A stretch of DNA of 62,032 nt from Knoellia sinensis KCTC 19936 (GCF_000768705.1 NZ_AVPJ01000020.1:1-62032); one strand, 5' to 3'. Counted from the first letter of the stretch, positions 1 to 10,500 are shown. Translations and numbers: made by a program. The notes: generated by a model from the sequence alone, not told the origin.

Positions 1-47
1 CATCTGTTGCGTATGTCCTGAGACTCGACACTGTCACCCCGACCATG

Positions 48-95
48 TGACCGAGGGCCTGTTGGATCGACGGAGTCGACCACAGGCCCTCAGTC
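48..95 (-). terminator. hairpin after the MmpS-like gene
   Basis: Inverted repeat GAGGGCCTGT / ACAGGCCCTC (53-62 and 82-91), extended outward by TGAC/GTCA. It starts 11 bases past the stop codon of the leftward MmpS-like gene, so it probably terminates that transcript. No long T-run is seen, as is common in actinobacteria. Bases 1-47 show nothing recognisable. Confidence 0.55.
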
Positions 96-105
96 ATGTG
101 TGGGT

Positions 106-573
106 TCAGTACGTCACGTCGCAGACGACGCGCGTGCCCGCACCTCCCTGGGCACTGGACTGCCCGACCACCCGGTCCTTCACCTCGACCTCGCACTTGA
201 TCCAGGCACCGTCGCGGCTGGTCGTCGCGGAGACGACCACCCTGCCACCCTTCGACGGACCGTCCCCGCTCCACGAGCGACCCACGCTGGTGTCCGTGTG
301 GGACGTGCCATCGTCACCGGTGTAGGTCACGGACTCGATCGTGGCATTCGAGGTCACGGAGTAGGTGACGCCACTGGAGGATTTCGTCGGGGCCTTCTCC
401 TTCGAGGACCCCCCGCCCTCGGCCTTGGCGCGGGCCTCCACTCGGGCCTTCGCGCTGCTGCGCTCAGCGCTGTTCTCACAGCTGGACTCGGCACCCGTCG
501 TCACGAGGATGACGGCCACGGACGCCGCGACGGAGAGAGCCCTCCGCCTCGGCGTGACTTCTGGTCGACCCAT
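106..573 (-). CDS. MmpS-like secreted protein
   Basis: A 155-residue protein with a basic N-terminus and a hydrophobic segment (about residues 12-30), which looks like a signal peptide or membrane anchor. A Lys/Glu/Ser-rich linker follows, then a beta-rich C-terminal domain (about 68-155) with the VTYSVTSNA and IKCEVEVKD patterns of the MmpS (membrane transport accessory) family, and two cysteines placed as for a disulfide. In mycobacteria MmpS proteins partner MmpL exporters; no MmpL gene is next to it here, so the partner is unknown. The cysteine in the signal region lacks a good lipobox, so a lipoprotein is possible but not supported. Confidence 0.6.
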   Translation of the reverse strand: MGRPEVTPRRRALSVAASVAVILVTTGAESSCENSAERSSAKARVEARAKAEGGGSSKEKAPTKSSSGVTYSVTSNATIESVTYTGDDGTSHTDTSVGRSWSGDGPSKGGRVVVSATTSRDGAWIKCEVEVKDRVVGQSSAQGGAGTRVVCDVTY

Positions 574-745
574 CGTCCTTCACCCCTCCGGGTGCGATTG
601 CGCCTGGCACTCCCCAGCCCGGCGTCGAACCATCCACACCAGAGTGGTCCCGCGCGTTCACGGGTGTCAAGGTCCGGCCCCTGCGGCGCATCGCTGCAGC
701 GAAGCCCCGCGACCGCCCGGGTTTACTGCGGATAGCATTCACGGC

Positions 746-1201
746 GTGAACGGAGGGGCGGGGGTCGCGCTGGTCGCGGTGTCCGTCTTCGCCTGGGCAA
801 TGTACGCGGACTGGAAGTACGCCACCAACGACCGCCTCGCGCGGTGGCTCCTGCCCATCGTGCGCCGATGGGGGCGCCGCTACGGCTTGGCAGCGTTCCT
901 GCTGTCCCTCGCCGGTCTGGCGTTGTTTGGCGTGGCCGAGGTTGCGGGCTACTTCATCGCTCGTGCCATGGGTGACCCGCGATGGTCCCTCCTCGCCGTC
1001 CTGCCAGCGATGTTGGCCTACGCACCGGTCACCTTCGCGATGGCACCGATTGACACACTCGGCTTCCAGCAGTGGCGGGAGTCCCTGCGCAAAGCGGGCG
1101 CCGGGGACTCGGAGCAGCGCTGGATCGCGCGACTGGGCGGCCTCCCCGCACTCTTGGGGCTGTCCGTGATGATCAGCGCACTGTTCCCCATCTTCCTCTG
1201 A
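746..1201 (+). CDS. small integral membrane protein, unknown function
   Basis: A 151-residue product if the GTG at 746 is used. The open frame extends upstream, but the upstream part reads as low-quality Arg/Pro-rich sequence, so it is not taken. About four hydrophobic segments are visible (near residues 5-22, 47-72, 81-102 and 132-150), separated by basic loops. I recognise no family. Its stop is 17 bases from the stop of the next, convergent gene. Confidence 0.5.
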   Translation: MNGGAGVALVAVSVFAWAMYADWKYATNDRLARWLLPIVRRWGRRYGLAAFLLSLAGLALFGVAEVAGYFIARAMGDPRWSLLAVLPAMLAYAPVTFAMAPIDTLGFQQWRESLRKAGAGDSEQRWIARLGGLPALLGLSVMISALFPIFL

Positions 1202-1217
1202 GGGAGAGGGGCTGCAC

Positions 1218-2228
1218 TCAGATCCGTGGGGTCAGTTCCCCGTCCGTCTGTTCAGGAACCGCCTGGGCCGTGACCGTTGCCGGAGCGATGGCGGCATCCT
1301 CGGGCAGCCCGTCGTGCCAGTAGTCGAACGTCTGGGTCACCCAGAAGACCGCGAAGGCCAGGAGCAGCACGACCTCGACCCACAGGACCCACTCGTCCGG
1401 GGTTCCGCCCCCGAGGAACTGATCGACGACCACGAGGACAGCCGCGACGGCGAAGGTCACGGCCATGACGCCGGCAACGGCCCCATAGACGGCTCGGTAG
1501 GACTTCGCCTCGCGGCTCGGCTCGTGACCGGGCACGCCGTCGCGACGTTGGGTTGCCCGGCGGGCGTTGTCATAGGCGACAGCGGTGATGAGCGCGAAGA
1601 GCACCACCGCGGCCACGAAGTGAGCCAGGTCGAGGAAGGACTCGCGGCCCAAGGTGAACCATCCGAGGAAGGCCGCCCACGTGACGACGGCCGAGAGGAA
1701 CCCGAGCTTGGTGCTGCGTGAACTCTGGCGCCTCCTCCAGATGATGGACCCGCCGAGGCCGAGTCCGAGCAGACCCAGCCCGAGCAGCCCCCAGACGTTG
1801 TTGACGACCGCCGGCACAAATTCCGGTGGCACGGAGCACCGTCCGTCCGGGTCACAGGGCGCTCCCCCGGCGCCGCGCGGTGTCGGCACGAACGCGACCA
1901 CCGGCGCGAGCATCCCCGCGATGTTGAGTGCGGGGTCCTCGAAGGGTTTCCGCCCGACGATCGCCGCGAGACTGATCCCGATCGCCACGAGGGCACCGAC
2001 GAAGACGCTGCGCGCCGGCGTGTAGAAGTAGGCGCTGATCGATCCGAGGCGCTGGTTGGCCGGAACGCCAGTGAGCCGCTCGATCCAGACGCACGCGAGC
2101 AGGAGCAGCACGAGCCCGACGAGGCTCAGGCGCAGGTAGCGGTAGGTCCGCACGGCCGCGCTGGCGCGCACACCCTGCGGCGTGATCGCGGACGGCTGGG
2201 CCGGGGCGGGACTGGCGATGGTGGACAT
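1218..2228 (-). CDS. polytopic membrane protein, unknown function
   Basis: A 336-residue protein with about eight hydrophobic stretches: one near residues 30-50, a pair at about 75-115, several between 143 and 222, and two near 250-305. The extracytoplasmic loop near 120 has two cysteines. The start is the ATG at 2228, preceded by GAAGGGAG; an upstream in-frame start gives an unlikely extension. I do not recognise a family. It is convergent with the small membrane protein on its left. Confidence 0.55.
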   Translation of the reverse strand: MSTIASPAPAQPSAITPQGVRASAAVRTYRYLRLSLVGLVLLLLACVWIERLTGVPANQRLGSISAYFYTPARSVFVGALVAIGISLAAIVGRKPFEDPALNIAGMLAPVVAFVPTPRGAGGAPCDPDGRCSVPPEFVPAVVNNVWGLLGLGLLGLGLGGSIIWRRRQSSRSTKLGFLSAVVTWAAFLGWFTLGRESFLDLAHFVAAVVLFALITAVAYDNARRATQRRDGVPGHEPSREAKSYRAVYGAVAGVMAVTFAVAAVLVVVDQFLGGGTPDEWVLWVEVVLLLAFAVFWVTQTFDYWHDGLPEDAAIAPATVTAQAVPEQTDGELTPRI

Positions 2229-2299
2229 GGCGGGCTCCCTTCGGACGTGGTCACCCAAGAGGAGCCCTCACGCCTCGCTCAGATACCGCACACCGCGCG

Positions 2300-2324
2300 C
2301 GTATGCCGTCCGCCCACCTCCCGC
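2300..2324. repeat. 25-bp intergenic repeat, copy 1
   Basis: These 25 bases, beginning CGTATGCCGTCCGCC, recur exactly in inverted orientation at 50121-50145 between two unrelated genes. A 15-base core also recurs at 8374-8388. All three copies are intergenic and contain the genome-wide octamer GTATGCCG. Confidence 0.7.
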
Positions 2325-2330
2325 TTCCCC

Positions 2331-2382
2331 CGCAACGTCAGCGTCAACGGCTCCTAGAGCAACCGTTCACGCTGACGTTGCG
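2331..2382 (-). terminator. hairpin overlapping the pfp stop codon
   Basis: Inverted repeat CGCAACGTCAGCGT / ACGCTGACGTTGCG with a nearly matching extension; arms about 20 bases with one mismatch. The right arm overlaps the last codons and stop of pfp, so it is probably that gene's terminator. Its interior resembles the hairpin at 15593-15636. Confidence 0.55.
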
Positions 2383-3575
2383 TGCCCGATGGACGTTCGG
2401 AGTTCGGTGAACCAGTCGACGGTGGTGTCGAACGCCTTGCCTCCGGCGATGCGCGGGAACTCGACGGGGCGCATCTCGCCGTCATGCTCCTCGTCCTCGC
2501 CGATGACGCCGGACTCCCCCCGGAGCGCGGCGTCCACGGCGAGCTCGGTGCAGCGTCGGATGAGGGCGAGGTCCTCCTCGTTGGCAGCGGCCGACCGCGA
2601 GAAGTAGCCGGACTTCTGGACCATGACCTTCTCCGCACCGAGGCGTTCGGCGAACTGCTTGCCGAACCACGCGCCCGGATTGACCTTGTCGAGCTGGACG
2701 TGGCCGAACGGATCGACCGGCACCTCCTGACCGGCGGCCTCCATCTCGGCCACGACCTCGCTCACGCCCGCGCCCTCGGAGAGGAAGATGTTGACGCACC
2801 CGAGCTCGTCCATGACTGCCTTGAGCCGTGCCGACTCGGCCGCGAGGTCGATCGGTGACTCGGGCACGAAGACGGCGTGCACGTCCCAGCGGCGCGAGTC
2901 GAGACCGAGGTCGGGAAGCCACTGCTGCTGCGCCACCCACGCGTGGTGACGACGCGCGGTCTCAGCGGTGAGCCAACCACAATGCCGCCCCATGACCTCG
3001 TGAATGATGAGCATCCGCGGGTTGGAGGAGTGCTCGGCAAGGACGTTGCGCGCGAAGATCGCCCCCTGCTCCGCCGCCGTCCAGGCACCGAGTGACTGGC
3101 GGATCGGCACGACGTCGTTGTCGATCGTCTTGGGCAGACCGACAACGGTGAGCGGATAGTCGTGGTCCGCAAGGTAGGCCGCGAGGTCGGCCGCCGTCGT
3201 GTTCGTGTCGTCGCCACCGATCGTGTGCAGGACGTCGACGCCATCGGCCGTGAGCTGCTCGGCGGCGACGTGCAGAGGGTTCTGGCCCTCCCTGACGAGG
3301 CCCCGCCTGACGCAGTCCTCGACATTGGTCAGCTTGACCCGGCTGTTGCCGATCGGGGAGCCACCGAACCCATGGAGCAGGCCCGCGCCCTCACGCACTG
3401 CGGGTGTCACCTCCACCGAGCGGCCGGTGAGCAGGCCGGCATACCCGTTCAGGTAGGCGATGATGCGCACGTCGGGTGCCACTGCGGTGTAGCGCTCGAT
3501 GAGTCCGCCGACGGCGGACGACAGGCAGGGCGCGAGGCCACCTGCGGTGAGCAGGGCGACGGTCTGGACTGGCAT
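2367..3575 (-). CDS. pfp: pyrophosphate-dependent phosphofructokinase
   Basis: A phosphofructokinase of about 402 residues that phosphorylates fructose 6-phosphate to the 1,6-bisphosphate in glycolysis. The N-terminal substrate-binding core reads LLTAGGLAPC. The GGDDTNTTA motif carries Asp at the position which, in this family, selects pyrophosphate over ATP (ATP enzymes usually have GGDGS). The catalytic loop PKTIDNDV and the GRHCGWL motif follow. The ATG at 3575 is used; an in-frame TTG four codons upstream (3587) is equally open, and neither has a clear ribosome site. The gene stands alone. Confidence 0.9.
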   Translation of the reverse strand: MPVQTVALLTAGGLAPCLSSAVGGLIERYTAVAPDVRIIAYLNGYAGLLTGRSVEVTPAVREGAGLLHGFGGSPIGNSRVKLTNVEDCVRRGLVREGQNPLHVAAEQLTADGVDVLHTIGGDDTNTTAADLAAYLADHDYPLTVVGLPKTIDNDVVPIRQSLGAWTAAEQGAIFARNVLAEHSSNPRMLIIHEVMGRHCGWLTAETARRHHAWVAQQQWLPDLGLDSRRWDVHAVFVPESPIDLAAESARLKAVMDELGCVNIFLSEGAGVSEVVAEMEAAGQEVPVDPFGHVQLDKVNPGAWFGKQFAERLGAEKVMVQKSGYFSRSAAANEEDLALIRRCTELAVDAALRGESGVIGEDEEHDGEMRPVEFPRIAGGKAFDTTVDWFTELRTSIGHATSA

Positions 3576-3654
3576 GACGTCAGTCAACCAGTGTGACGAC
3601 CGCCACAGCAGCCCCAGCCCGAGGTACGGACGCCTCAGGCGGAGACAGTCGGCG

Positions 3655-4647
3655 TCACTCGCAGGGACGGAAGACGACTGCCGGTGGGTCCTTGCGCACG
3701 GCCTGCGGCTTGGGGAGCTCGGCGACTGGAGTCACGGTCTCGAACTTGTTGCCGATGATGACGTCGATCGTCATGTTGTCGCGCGACACCTCCTTGAGCA
3801 CCGAACCCTTGATGTGCCGGGCGACGAGTGCCGCTGCGAGGTCGGCATCAGGTCCGTGGCGGATGACCGCGACGTCATCGGGGAGGAACGAACGGTCCGG
3901 GTCGTTGCCCTGCTTGCCCGGCTTGAAGCCACGCGCCGCGAGTTCGTTGAGAGCCGTCTTGGCCAAGCCGGAGCGCCACGTCGTGTTGTAGACGTTGACG
4001 GTGAAGGACTTCTGGCTCGGCGGCTTCGGCGGCGGTGCCGGGAGCATTCCGGTGAACTCGCCGCCGATCACGAACGAGACCGAGGTGCCGGCGCGTCCGT
4101 CGTACTCGAGCTCGGCGCCCGCGATCGTCTGGGCGAGGAGCAGGGCCTGATCGAGCCCCTCCTTGCCGTGGAAGATCTTGGCCGGCGCCTTGACATAGAG
4201 GGTCCGGGGGGCGCCGGACATGTCGACGACGTTGAAACCCCGACGCGTGAGGTTGCGACCCACGCTGTGAGCAGCCCCGTCGAGGCCGGCCGCATTGAGG
4301 ACGGTCACCTTGAACGACCCGGCGGCCGGTGCGAGGACCTTGACGGGCTGGCAGGCCGGCGGGGGGGGCTCGTTCTTCATGAGACCGGTGCCGTATGCCG
4401 TGGCGATGCTGGCCGTGCCCAGGATGACGGCCGGGATGGTGATGAACGCGGCGAAGCGGCGGAACTGGTAGCGGCGCCAGATCTGGTCGTCGGAGAGGTG
4501 CTCCTGCGCGCGTGCCCGCTCCAGGAGCTCCTTGTGCACGGTCTCCCGGGTCTTGCCGACCCCGCGACTGGCGAGGTGATGGGCGGCCTTGGCCGTGCGG
4601 GCAGGGAGAGGCGCCTTCTCGGACTCGGACTTCCGATCCCTGAACAC
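3655..4647 (-). CDS. membrane-anchored protein with two LytR_C domains
   Basis: About 330 residues: a basic cytoplasmic N-terminus, one membrane segment (about 67-92), then two LytR C-terminal type domains outside the cell. The first begins SFKVTVLNAAGLDG and the second SFTVNVYNTTWRSG, with the typical L..RGF pattern in each. LytR_C domains often accompany LytR-CpsA-Psr ligases that attach glycopolymers to peptidoglycan; here no ligase domain is present, so a wall-binding or accessory role is inference. The start is GTG 4647 because GAGG lies about 7 bases upstream; GTG 4653 is too close to it. A second single-domain relative lies at 50547. Confidence 0.75.
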   Translation of the reverse strand: MFRDRKSESEKAPLPARTAKAAHHLASRGVGKTRETVHKELLERARAQEHLSDDQIWRRYQFRRFAAFITIPAVILGTASIATAYGTGLMKNEPPPPACQPVKVLAPAAGSFKVTVLNAAGLDGAAHSVGRNLTRRGFNVVDMSGAPRTLYVKAPAKIFHGKEGLDQALLLAQTIAGAELEYDGRAGTSVSFVIGGEFTGMLPAPPPKPPSQKSFTVNVYNTTWRSGLAKTALNELAARGFKPGKQGNDPDRSFLPDDVAVIRHGPDADLAAALVARHIKGSVLKEVSRDNMTIDVIIGNKFETVTPVAELPKPQAVRKDPPAVVFRPCE

Positions 4648-4967
4648 GACCACTCCTCACACACGTCGACCCAGCACAGCCCCAGAGCCGCTGGACAAAT
4701 TTCACCACGAGTCACATCAGTCACACGAGTAACACGCCGGAATCGTCACCGGACCGAGACTCGCCGTCGAGATCGTCACCCCACAACCGACTGACGGACT
4801 CGCCAGCGAGGGCAGGGTCACATCAGAATATGGACGAGACCTAACCAAAAGGTCACGATCGGGTCACTCCGGCGTATCGCGCGTGCCCTCGGCTCGGGAA
4901 CGTCACACATCGCAGGGAAGTTTTGCCGCGCGGGTGAAGATCGCCACAGCCCCCCAGCCCCGTGAGG
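4648..4967. other. 320-bp spacer, no gene seen
   Basis: Lies between the asd stop and the start of the double-LytR_C gene, both leftward. It is less GC-rich than its surroundings around 4820-4860 and should contain the promoter of the LytR_C gene. I could not identify a convincing -35/-10 pair, hairpin or RNA. Confidence 0.4.
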
Positions 4968-6038
4968 TCAGAGTGCCGCGGCGACGAGCTCGGCAGTCTG
5001 GAGCATGTTGAGCGCAGCGCCCTTGCGCAGGTTGTCACCGCACACGAAGAGGTCGAGCGTTCGAGGAAAGTCGATGGCCTGACGCATCCGACCGACGAAG
5101 CGCGGGTCCGCCCCGACGATGTCGACCGGCGTGGGGAACTCGCCCTGCTCCGGGTCGTCCATGACCACCACCGCTGGCGCCTCGACGAGCGCCTGACGTG
5201 CCTTGTCGACGGTGATCGACTTCGCGAACGTCGCGTGCACCGACACCGAGTGGGTCGACACCACGGGCACCCGGACGCAGGTCGCCGACACCCGCAGGTC
5301 CGGCATGCCCAGGATCTTGCGAGTCTCCTGGCGGATCTTCGACTCCTCCGAGCTCCACCCGTCACCGACGTGCGACCCGGCGAACGGCAGGACGTTCAAC
5401 GCGAGTGGGCCACCGAACATGCTCGGTCCCAGCTCGTGCTCGATGGCTCGGCGGACATCGCCGGGTCGCATGCCCAGCTCGCGGTTGCCCCCAACGAGGG
5501 CGATCTCGTCGTGCAGCCGAGACATGCCCGCGCGGCCGAGACCCGAGGCGGCCTGGAAGCTCGTGACGACGAGTTCGGTCAGCTGCCACTGCGCGTGCAG
5601 GACGGCAAGCACGTCGATCATCGTCATGACTGTGGCGCCGGGGTTGGCGATGATGCCCTTGGGCCGGTCGTGGACGGCCTCCGGGTTGATCTCGGGGACC
5701 ACCAGAGGGACGTTCGGGTCGCGACGGAACGTCGGGCTGTTGTCGATGACCACGGCACCGCGCTCGACGGCGACCCCGGCCCAGTTGGCCGAGATCTCCG
5801 GGGGGATGTCGACCACGGCGACGTCGATGCCGTCGAAGAACTCGGGGGTCAGGGCCTCGACGGTGAGATCCTCGCCGGCCACACGGCATACGGAACCAAC
5901 GTCCTCGGCGCCCGCGGCGAGGCGCACATCGCCCCAGAGGTGACGACGGACGGGAAGCACGTCGCGCACGACAGTGCCGACCGCTCCAGTCGCGCCGACG
6001 ATGGCAAGTGTGGGAGCGGCAGTGGTCACGAGGGTCAT
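4968..6038 (-). CDS. asd: aspartate-semialdehyde dehydrogenase-like protein lacking the catalytic Cys
   Basis: A 356-residue Asd homologue, full length and in the usual place behind lysC. It has the NADP-binding GATGAVG motif (15-21), VVIDNS (97-101), the SATCVRVPV stretch and the C-terminal DNLRKGAALN signature. The enzyme normally makes a thioacyl intermediate on the Cys of ANPNCTT. Here the motif reads ANPGATVMTM (131-140), with Ala135 where that Cys belongs; the bases on either side are in clean frame. The His of the THS segment and the rest look normal. It may be an inactive or regulatory paralogue, with a true asd elsewhere, or use another residue. A sequencing error would have to change several bases. 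Confidence 0.8.
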   Translation of the reverse strand: MTLVTTAAPTLAIVGATGAVGTVVRDVLPVRRHLWGDVRLAAGAEDVGSVCRVAGEDLTVEALTPEFFDGIDVAVVDIPPEISANWAGVAVERGAVVIDNSPTFRRDPNVPLVVPEINPEAVHDRPKGIIANPGATVMTMIDVLAVLHAQWQLTELVVTSFQAASGLGRAGMSRLHDEIALVGGNRELGMRPGDVRRAIEHELGPSMFGGPLALNVLPFAGSHVGDGWSSEESKIRQETRKILGMPDLRVSATCVRVPVVSTHSVSVHATFAKSITVDKARQALVEAPAVVVMDDPEQGEFPTPVDIVGADPRFVGRMRQAIDFPRTLDLFVCGDNLRKGAALNMLQTAELVAAAL

Positions 6039-6066
6039 CAGATCAGCGCCACCTGAATGTCACCTG

Positions 6067-6588
6067 TCAGCGGCCTGTACCCGCGTAGACGACCGCCTCG
6101 CCTTCCTCGGAGTCGAGCCCGAAGGCCGTGTGGACCGCGCGCACCGCCTCGTCGAGGAGCTCGGTGCGGGTGACGACGGAGATCCGGATCTCCGAGGTCG
6201 AGATCATCTCGATGTTGACTCCGGCGTCGGCGAGCGCTTGGAAGAACGTGGCCGAGACCCCCGGGTTGGAGCGCATCCCGGCGCCGACGAGCGACAGCTT
6301 GCCGATCTGGTCGTCGTACTGAAGCCCGGCGAACCCGACCTCGTCCTGCACCGCCTGGAGCGCCTCCATCGCGCCCTGGCCGTCCGTCTTGGGCAGCGTG
6401 AAGGAGATATCCGTCAGGCCCGTCTCGGTGGCGGAGACGTTCTGGACGATCATGTCGATGTTGCTCTCGGCGTCGGCGACGGCGTGGAAGATGCGGGCGG
6501 CCTTGCCCTTCTGGTCGGGCACACCGACGACCGTGATCTTGGCTTCGCTGCGGTCGTGTGCGACTCCGGCGATGATCGGGGCTTCCAC
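6067..6588 (-). CDS. internal start: aspartokinase beta subunit
   Basis: Inside lysC, the sequence GAAGGAG ends 5 bases before an in-frame GTG at 6588, at residue 255 of the full protein. Translation from it gives a 173-residue polypeptide that is the tandem ACT regulatory part only, starting just before [15 protein letters not shown]. This matches the known alpha2-beta2 architecture of lysC in related bacteria. The ribosome site and frame are seen; independent expression is inferred from the family. Confidence 0.65.
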   Translation of the reverse strand: MEAPIIAGVAHDRSEAKITVVGVPDQKGKAARIFHAVADAESNIDMIVQNVSATETGLTDISFTLPKTDGQGAMEALQAVQDEVGFAGLQYDDQIGKLSLVGAGMRSNPGVSATFFQALADAGVNIEMISTSEIRISVVTRTELLDEAVRAVHTAFGLDSEEGEAVVYAGTGR

Positions 6589-7350
6589 GGCTTCTCCTTC
6601 AGGACCTGCGGGGCCGGACTGGTCGGTGACGATCGTGCCCTCTTTTGGCGTGAAAGAGGAGCGAACGTGGATGGGAATGTCATAGCGACGCGCATATTCG
6701 ACGCTGCGCAGGTGCAGGACCTTGGAGCCGCTGGCGGCGAGCTCGAGCATCTCCTCGGCGGAGATCCGGTCGAGTTTGCGGGCCTTGGGCACGACGCGGG
6801 GGTCGGCCGTGAAGACCCCATCGACGTCGGTGTAGATCTCGCACACGCTCGCCTTGAGCGCGGCCGCGAGCGCCACGGCGGTCGTGTCCGTGCCACCGCG
6901 ACCGAGGGTGGTGATCTCCTTGGTCGTCTGACTCACGCCCTGGAACCCGGCGACGATGACGACGTGCCCGTTGTCGAGGGCCTCGGTGATGCGGCCCGGC
7001 GTGACGTCGATGATCTTGGCCTTGCCGTGCGCCTCGTCGGTGATGACGCCGGCCTGGCTGCCGGTGAACGAGCGGGCGCTGATGCCGAGGTCGTGCATGG
7101 CCATCGCGACGAGTGCCATGCTGATCCGCTCACCCGCGGTCATGAGCATGTCCAGTTCACGCGGCGGCGGGACCGGGCTGACGTCCTGTGCGAGGTCGAG
7201 CAGCTCGTCGGTGGAGTCACCCATGGCCGACACGGCCACGACGACGTCGTTGCCGGCCTTGCGCGTCTCGGCGATGCGGCGCGCGACGCGCTTGATGCTC
7301 TCGGCGTCGGCGAGCGAGGAGCCGCCGTACTTCTGGACGACGATGGGCAC
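6067..7350 (-). CDS. lysC: aspartokinase (alpha/beta type)
   Basis: A 427-residue aspartate kinase, first step of the lysine, threonine and methionine pathway and of diaminopimelate for peptidoglycan. The N-terminal [11 protein letters not shown] motif binds ATP; a catalytic amino-acid kinase domain (about 1-245) is followed by two ACT domains with the [10 protein letters not shown] pattern, the usual site of feedback inhibition. It is followed 28 bases later by the asd homologue. An internal in-frame start at 6588 probably yields a separate regulatory beta subunit, as known for Corynebacterium and Bacillus aspartokinases. Confidence 0.92.
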   Translation of the reverse strand: MPIVVQKYGGSSLADAESIKRVARRIAETRKAGNDVVVAVSAMGDSTDELLDLAQDVSPVPPPRELDMLMTAGERISMALVAMAMHDLGISARSFTGSQAGVITDEAHGKAKIIDVTPGRITEALDNGHVVIVAGFQGVSQTTKEITTLGRGGTDTTAVALAAALKASVCEIYTDVDGVFTADPRVVPKARKLDRISAEEMLELAASGSKVLHLRSVEYARRYDIPIHVRSSFTPKEGTIVTDQSGPAGPEGEAVEAPIIAGVAHDRSEAKITVVGVPDQKGKAARIFHAVADAESNIDMIVQNVSATETGLTDISFTLPKTDGQGAMEALQAVQDEVGFAGLQYDDQIGKLSLVGAGMRSNPGVSATFFQALADAGVNIEMISTSEIRISVVTRTELLDEAVRAVHTAFGLDSEEGEAVVYAGTGR

Positions 7351-7501
7351 GTGGCACTCCCATGCGGGTGGTCGCGGGCGAACGCGGGCGGGTGATGGTC
7401 GCCAGCGAGTCTAACGACGCGCGGTGGTCACCGATCCTGCGCCCGTATGCCGGTCTGCTGCCTCCGATGGTCAGCTCGCCTCTGCGCCCTGAGCCTCTCG
7501 A

Positions 7502-8314
7502 TCACGTCGCCGAGCCGGCCACCTCGGGTTCGGTGAGGTTGGCCCCCAACCCCTCCAGAACGTTGGACAGCTCGGCGCGCGAGTAGTCGCGGTGCTCAGT
7601 CGTGCGATCCGGCCGACGCACGGACACCCCATCGAGGCTGAGCGTGGTGACGTTCGACCCGCCGTCAGCGTCCCGCCCGAACCGCGTGCACATGAGCGTC
7701 GACCGGAAGTGCGTGCGCGGGTGGGTACTCGTCCAGAGATGGCCCATCTCGACGTCGACGGGCTGCACTGGGAGGTCGTCCATCGTGTGCATGTATTCCC
7801 AGTCGTCGTGGACCCAGCGGTCCAGCGCCCACGACCGGCCCTCGCTGACCCGGCGCACCCGATGCCGCCATCCCGAGTGCGTGGCTTCGGCGCCGTCGAC
7901 CAACGGGATCGGGCCGAGCGGCGGGCGACCGATGCCGGGGTCGACCATCAGCGGGCTGCCGTCGAGGTCCACGACCAGGACGAAATGAGTCCGTGGACTC
8001 GTCGCGACCGCGCCGACGCGCGCGAGGTGACGGGTCACGGCATACCCAAGTCGTTCGAGAACGGCACCGAAGAGGGTGGCGTGCTCGAAGCAGTAGCCGC
8101 CCCGCCCGCGACCGACGAATTTCTGCTGCACCGCCTCGAGCGCGACTCCGGGGTGGGTCTCGAGCAGCACGTCGAGGTTGTCGAACGGGAAGGTCTCGGC
8201 GTGAGCAGTCTGGAGCCGCTCGAGGGCCGCGAGGCTGGGCGGCTCTGCGGTGACGCCGGTGCGCACGAGGTAGGCATCGAGGTCGAGCCGGTCGACGGTC
8301 CACGGATCGCTCAT
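7502..8314 (-). CDS. nat: arylamine N-acetyltransferase
   Basis: A 270-residue NAT that transfers acetyl (or other acyl) groups from CoA to arylamines. The catalytic triad is readable as Cys75 in RGGYCFEH, His110 in SPRTHFVLVV and Asp125 in MVDPGIG, the normal spacing. The ATG at 8314 is chosen because the open frame upstream overlaps the divergent ABC gene and is Arg-rich. Physiological substrate unknown; mycobacterial NAT affects lipid synthesis, but nothing here shows that. Confidence 0.88.
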   Translation of the reverse strand: MSDPWTVDRLDLDAYLVRTGVTAEPPSLAALERLQTAHAETFPFDNLDVLLETHPGVALEAVQQKFVGRGRGGYCFEHATLFGAVLERLGYAVTRHLARVGAVATSPRTHFVLVVDLDGSPLMVDPGIGRPPLGPIPLVDGAEATHSGWRHRVRRVSEGRSWALDRWVHDDWEYMHTMDDLPVQPVDVEMGHLWTSTHPRTHFRSTLMCTRFGRDADGGSNVTTLSLDGVSVRRPDRTTEHRDYSRAELSNVLEGLGANLTEPEVAGSAT

Positions 8315-8404
8315 GGACCGATCACACCACCTCAGGTGCACCTGAGATCCAATCGTGAGTCGAATGCGAATCCCGTATGCCGTCCGCCGCCTACCGTGGG
8401 CGCC

Positions 8405-9336
<932 letters not shown>

Positions 9337-9340
<4 letters not shown>

Positions 9341-10497
9341 GCGCCACAAGGCTGTGGACCGTCGCCCGCCTCGAACTGGTCCAACGGCAGCGCACGTCAC
9401 GCTGGCCGATCGTGTTCGGGGCGTGGTTCGTCATCATCGGGCTCGTGACACTGGCGTCGTGGCGGGCCGTGCGCGAGGCGGACTTCTCCTCCGGGCCCTC
9501 GCTCTATGACGTGACGACGTTCTTCGTGCTCATGCTCGGGATGCTGGTCGTGCCATCGCTGACGGCGACCACCGTCAACGGGGACCGCGAGCACGGCGTC
9601 CTGGCGACCCTCCAGACGACGCTGGTGACCTCGTGGGAACTCGTGCTCGGCAAGCTGCTCGCGTCGTGGATCGTGTCGCTGTGCTTCCTCGCGACGGCGC
9701 TGCCATTCCTTGCATGGGCGTGGATCGAGGGCGGGCTGTCCGTCGGGCGAATCCTGTTGTCGCTGTTGGTGTTGGTCGTGGTGATGGCCGTGGTCGCCGC
9801 CGTCGGGCTGATGTTCTCGACGCTGACTGCGCGACCCGTGTCCTCGGCGGTGCTGACGTATCTCAGCTTGGCCTCGCTGGTGTTCGGGACCCTCATCGCG
9901 TTCCTGCTCTCGGCGGTGCTGTTGACCGACCAGGTGACGGTGCGGGTCAACGGGATCCCGGAGAGCTACTGGGCGGCTCAGGTCGAACCTCCCACCGGTG
10001 CGGAACCTCCCGTCGAGGGCCGGATGATGCAGCCGACCCAGGCCGACTGCGAGGTGTTCACGCGGACGTCGGAGGTCTCACGCACCGACCGCCTGTGGCC
10101 GTTGCTGGCCATGAACCCGTTCGTCGTCGTGGCCGATGCGGCGCCGTCACGCCACGCTGACACCGGGACGTTCACGGGCGGATTCACGCCGATGCGCTGG
10201 ATCAGTGACGGTGCGCGCGACGCCAAGGCTGGGCCGGCGGTTGGCGAGGTGCAGGACGAGTGCTCGTACCTCCCCGCGTCCGGCTCGGCGCCCCTGGACG
10301 GGGAGTCGGCCGACGACCTGTCCCTCGCCGCAGAGGAAGCACGCAACGCGGCGGCATTGGAACGCCGCGACGCGAACCCGGTGTGGCCGTGGGGGCTGGC
10401 GTTCCTCGTCGGGTTGGGGCTGGTCTCGGTCGTCGTCGCCGAGCAGCGGGTCCGGACGCCGGTGCGACGCCTGCCGAGCGGCACCCGCATCGCCTGA
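9337..10497 (+). CDS. ABC-2 type transporter permease
   Basis: A 386-residue membrane partner of the preceding ATPase; its GTG start overlaps the ATPase stop by four bases. It shows a first membrane segment near residues 25-45, a cluster of five or so between about 60 and 200, a large extracellular region rich in acidic residues and prolines (about 205-345), and a last membrane helix near 350-370. The layout fits ABC-2 permeases of NatB type. It ends at a long palindrome that separates it from the convergent DUF5063 gene. Confidence 0.8.
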
Positions 10498-10500
10498 CCC

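Noticed and set aside
365-745. An extended N-terminus for the small membrane protein
   Set aside because: It lies opposite the MmpS-like gene and is low-complexity Arg/Pro sequence.
3499-4794. A 431-codon plus-strand frame, and a similar 473-codon one at 5974-7395
   Set aside because: Both are shadows opposite well-supported genes (LytR_C protein; lysC) caused by high GC at third positions.
4968-6038. A frameshift hiding the Asd catalytic Cys
   Set aside because: Family motifs continue in the same frame on both sides of residue 135, and neighbouring frames do not give NCTT.
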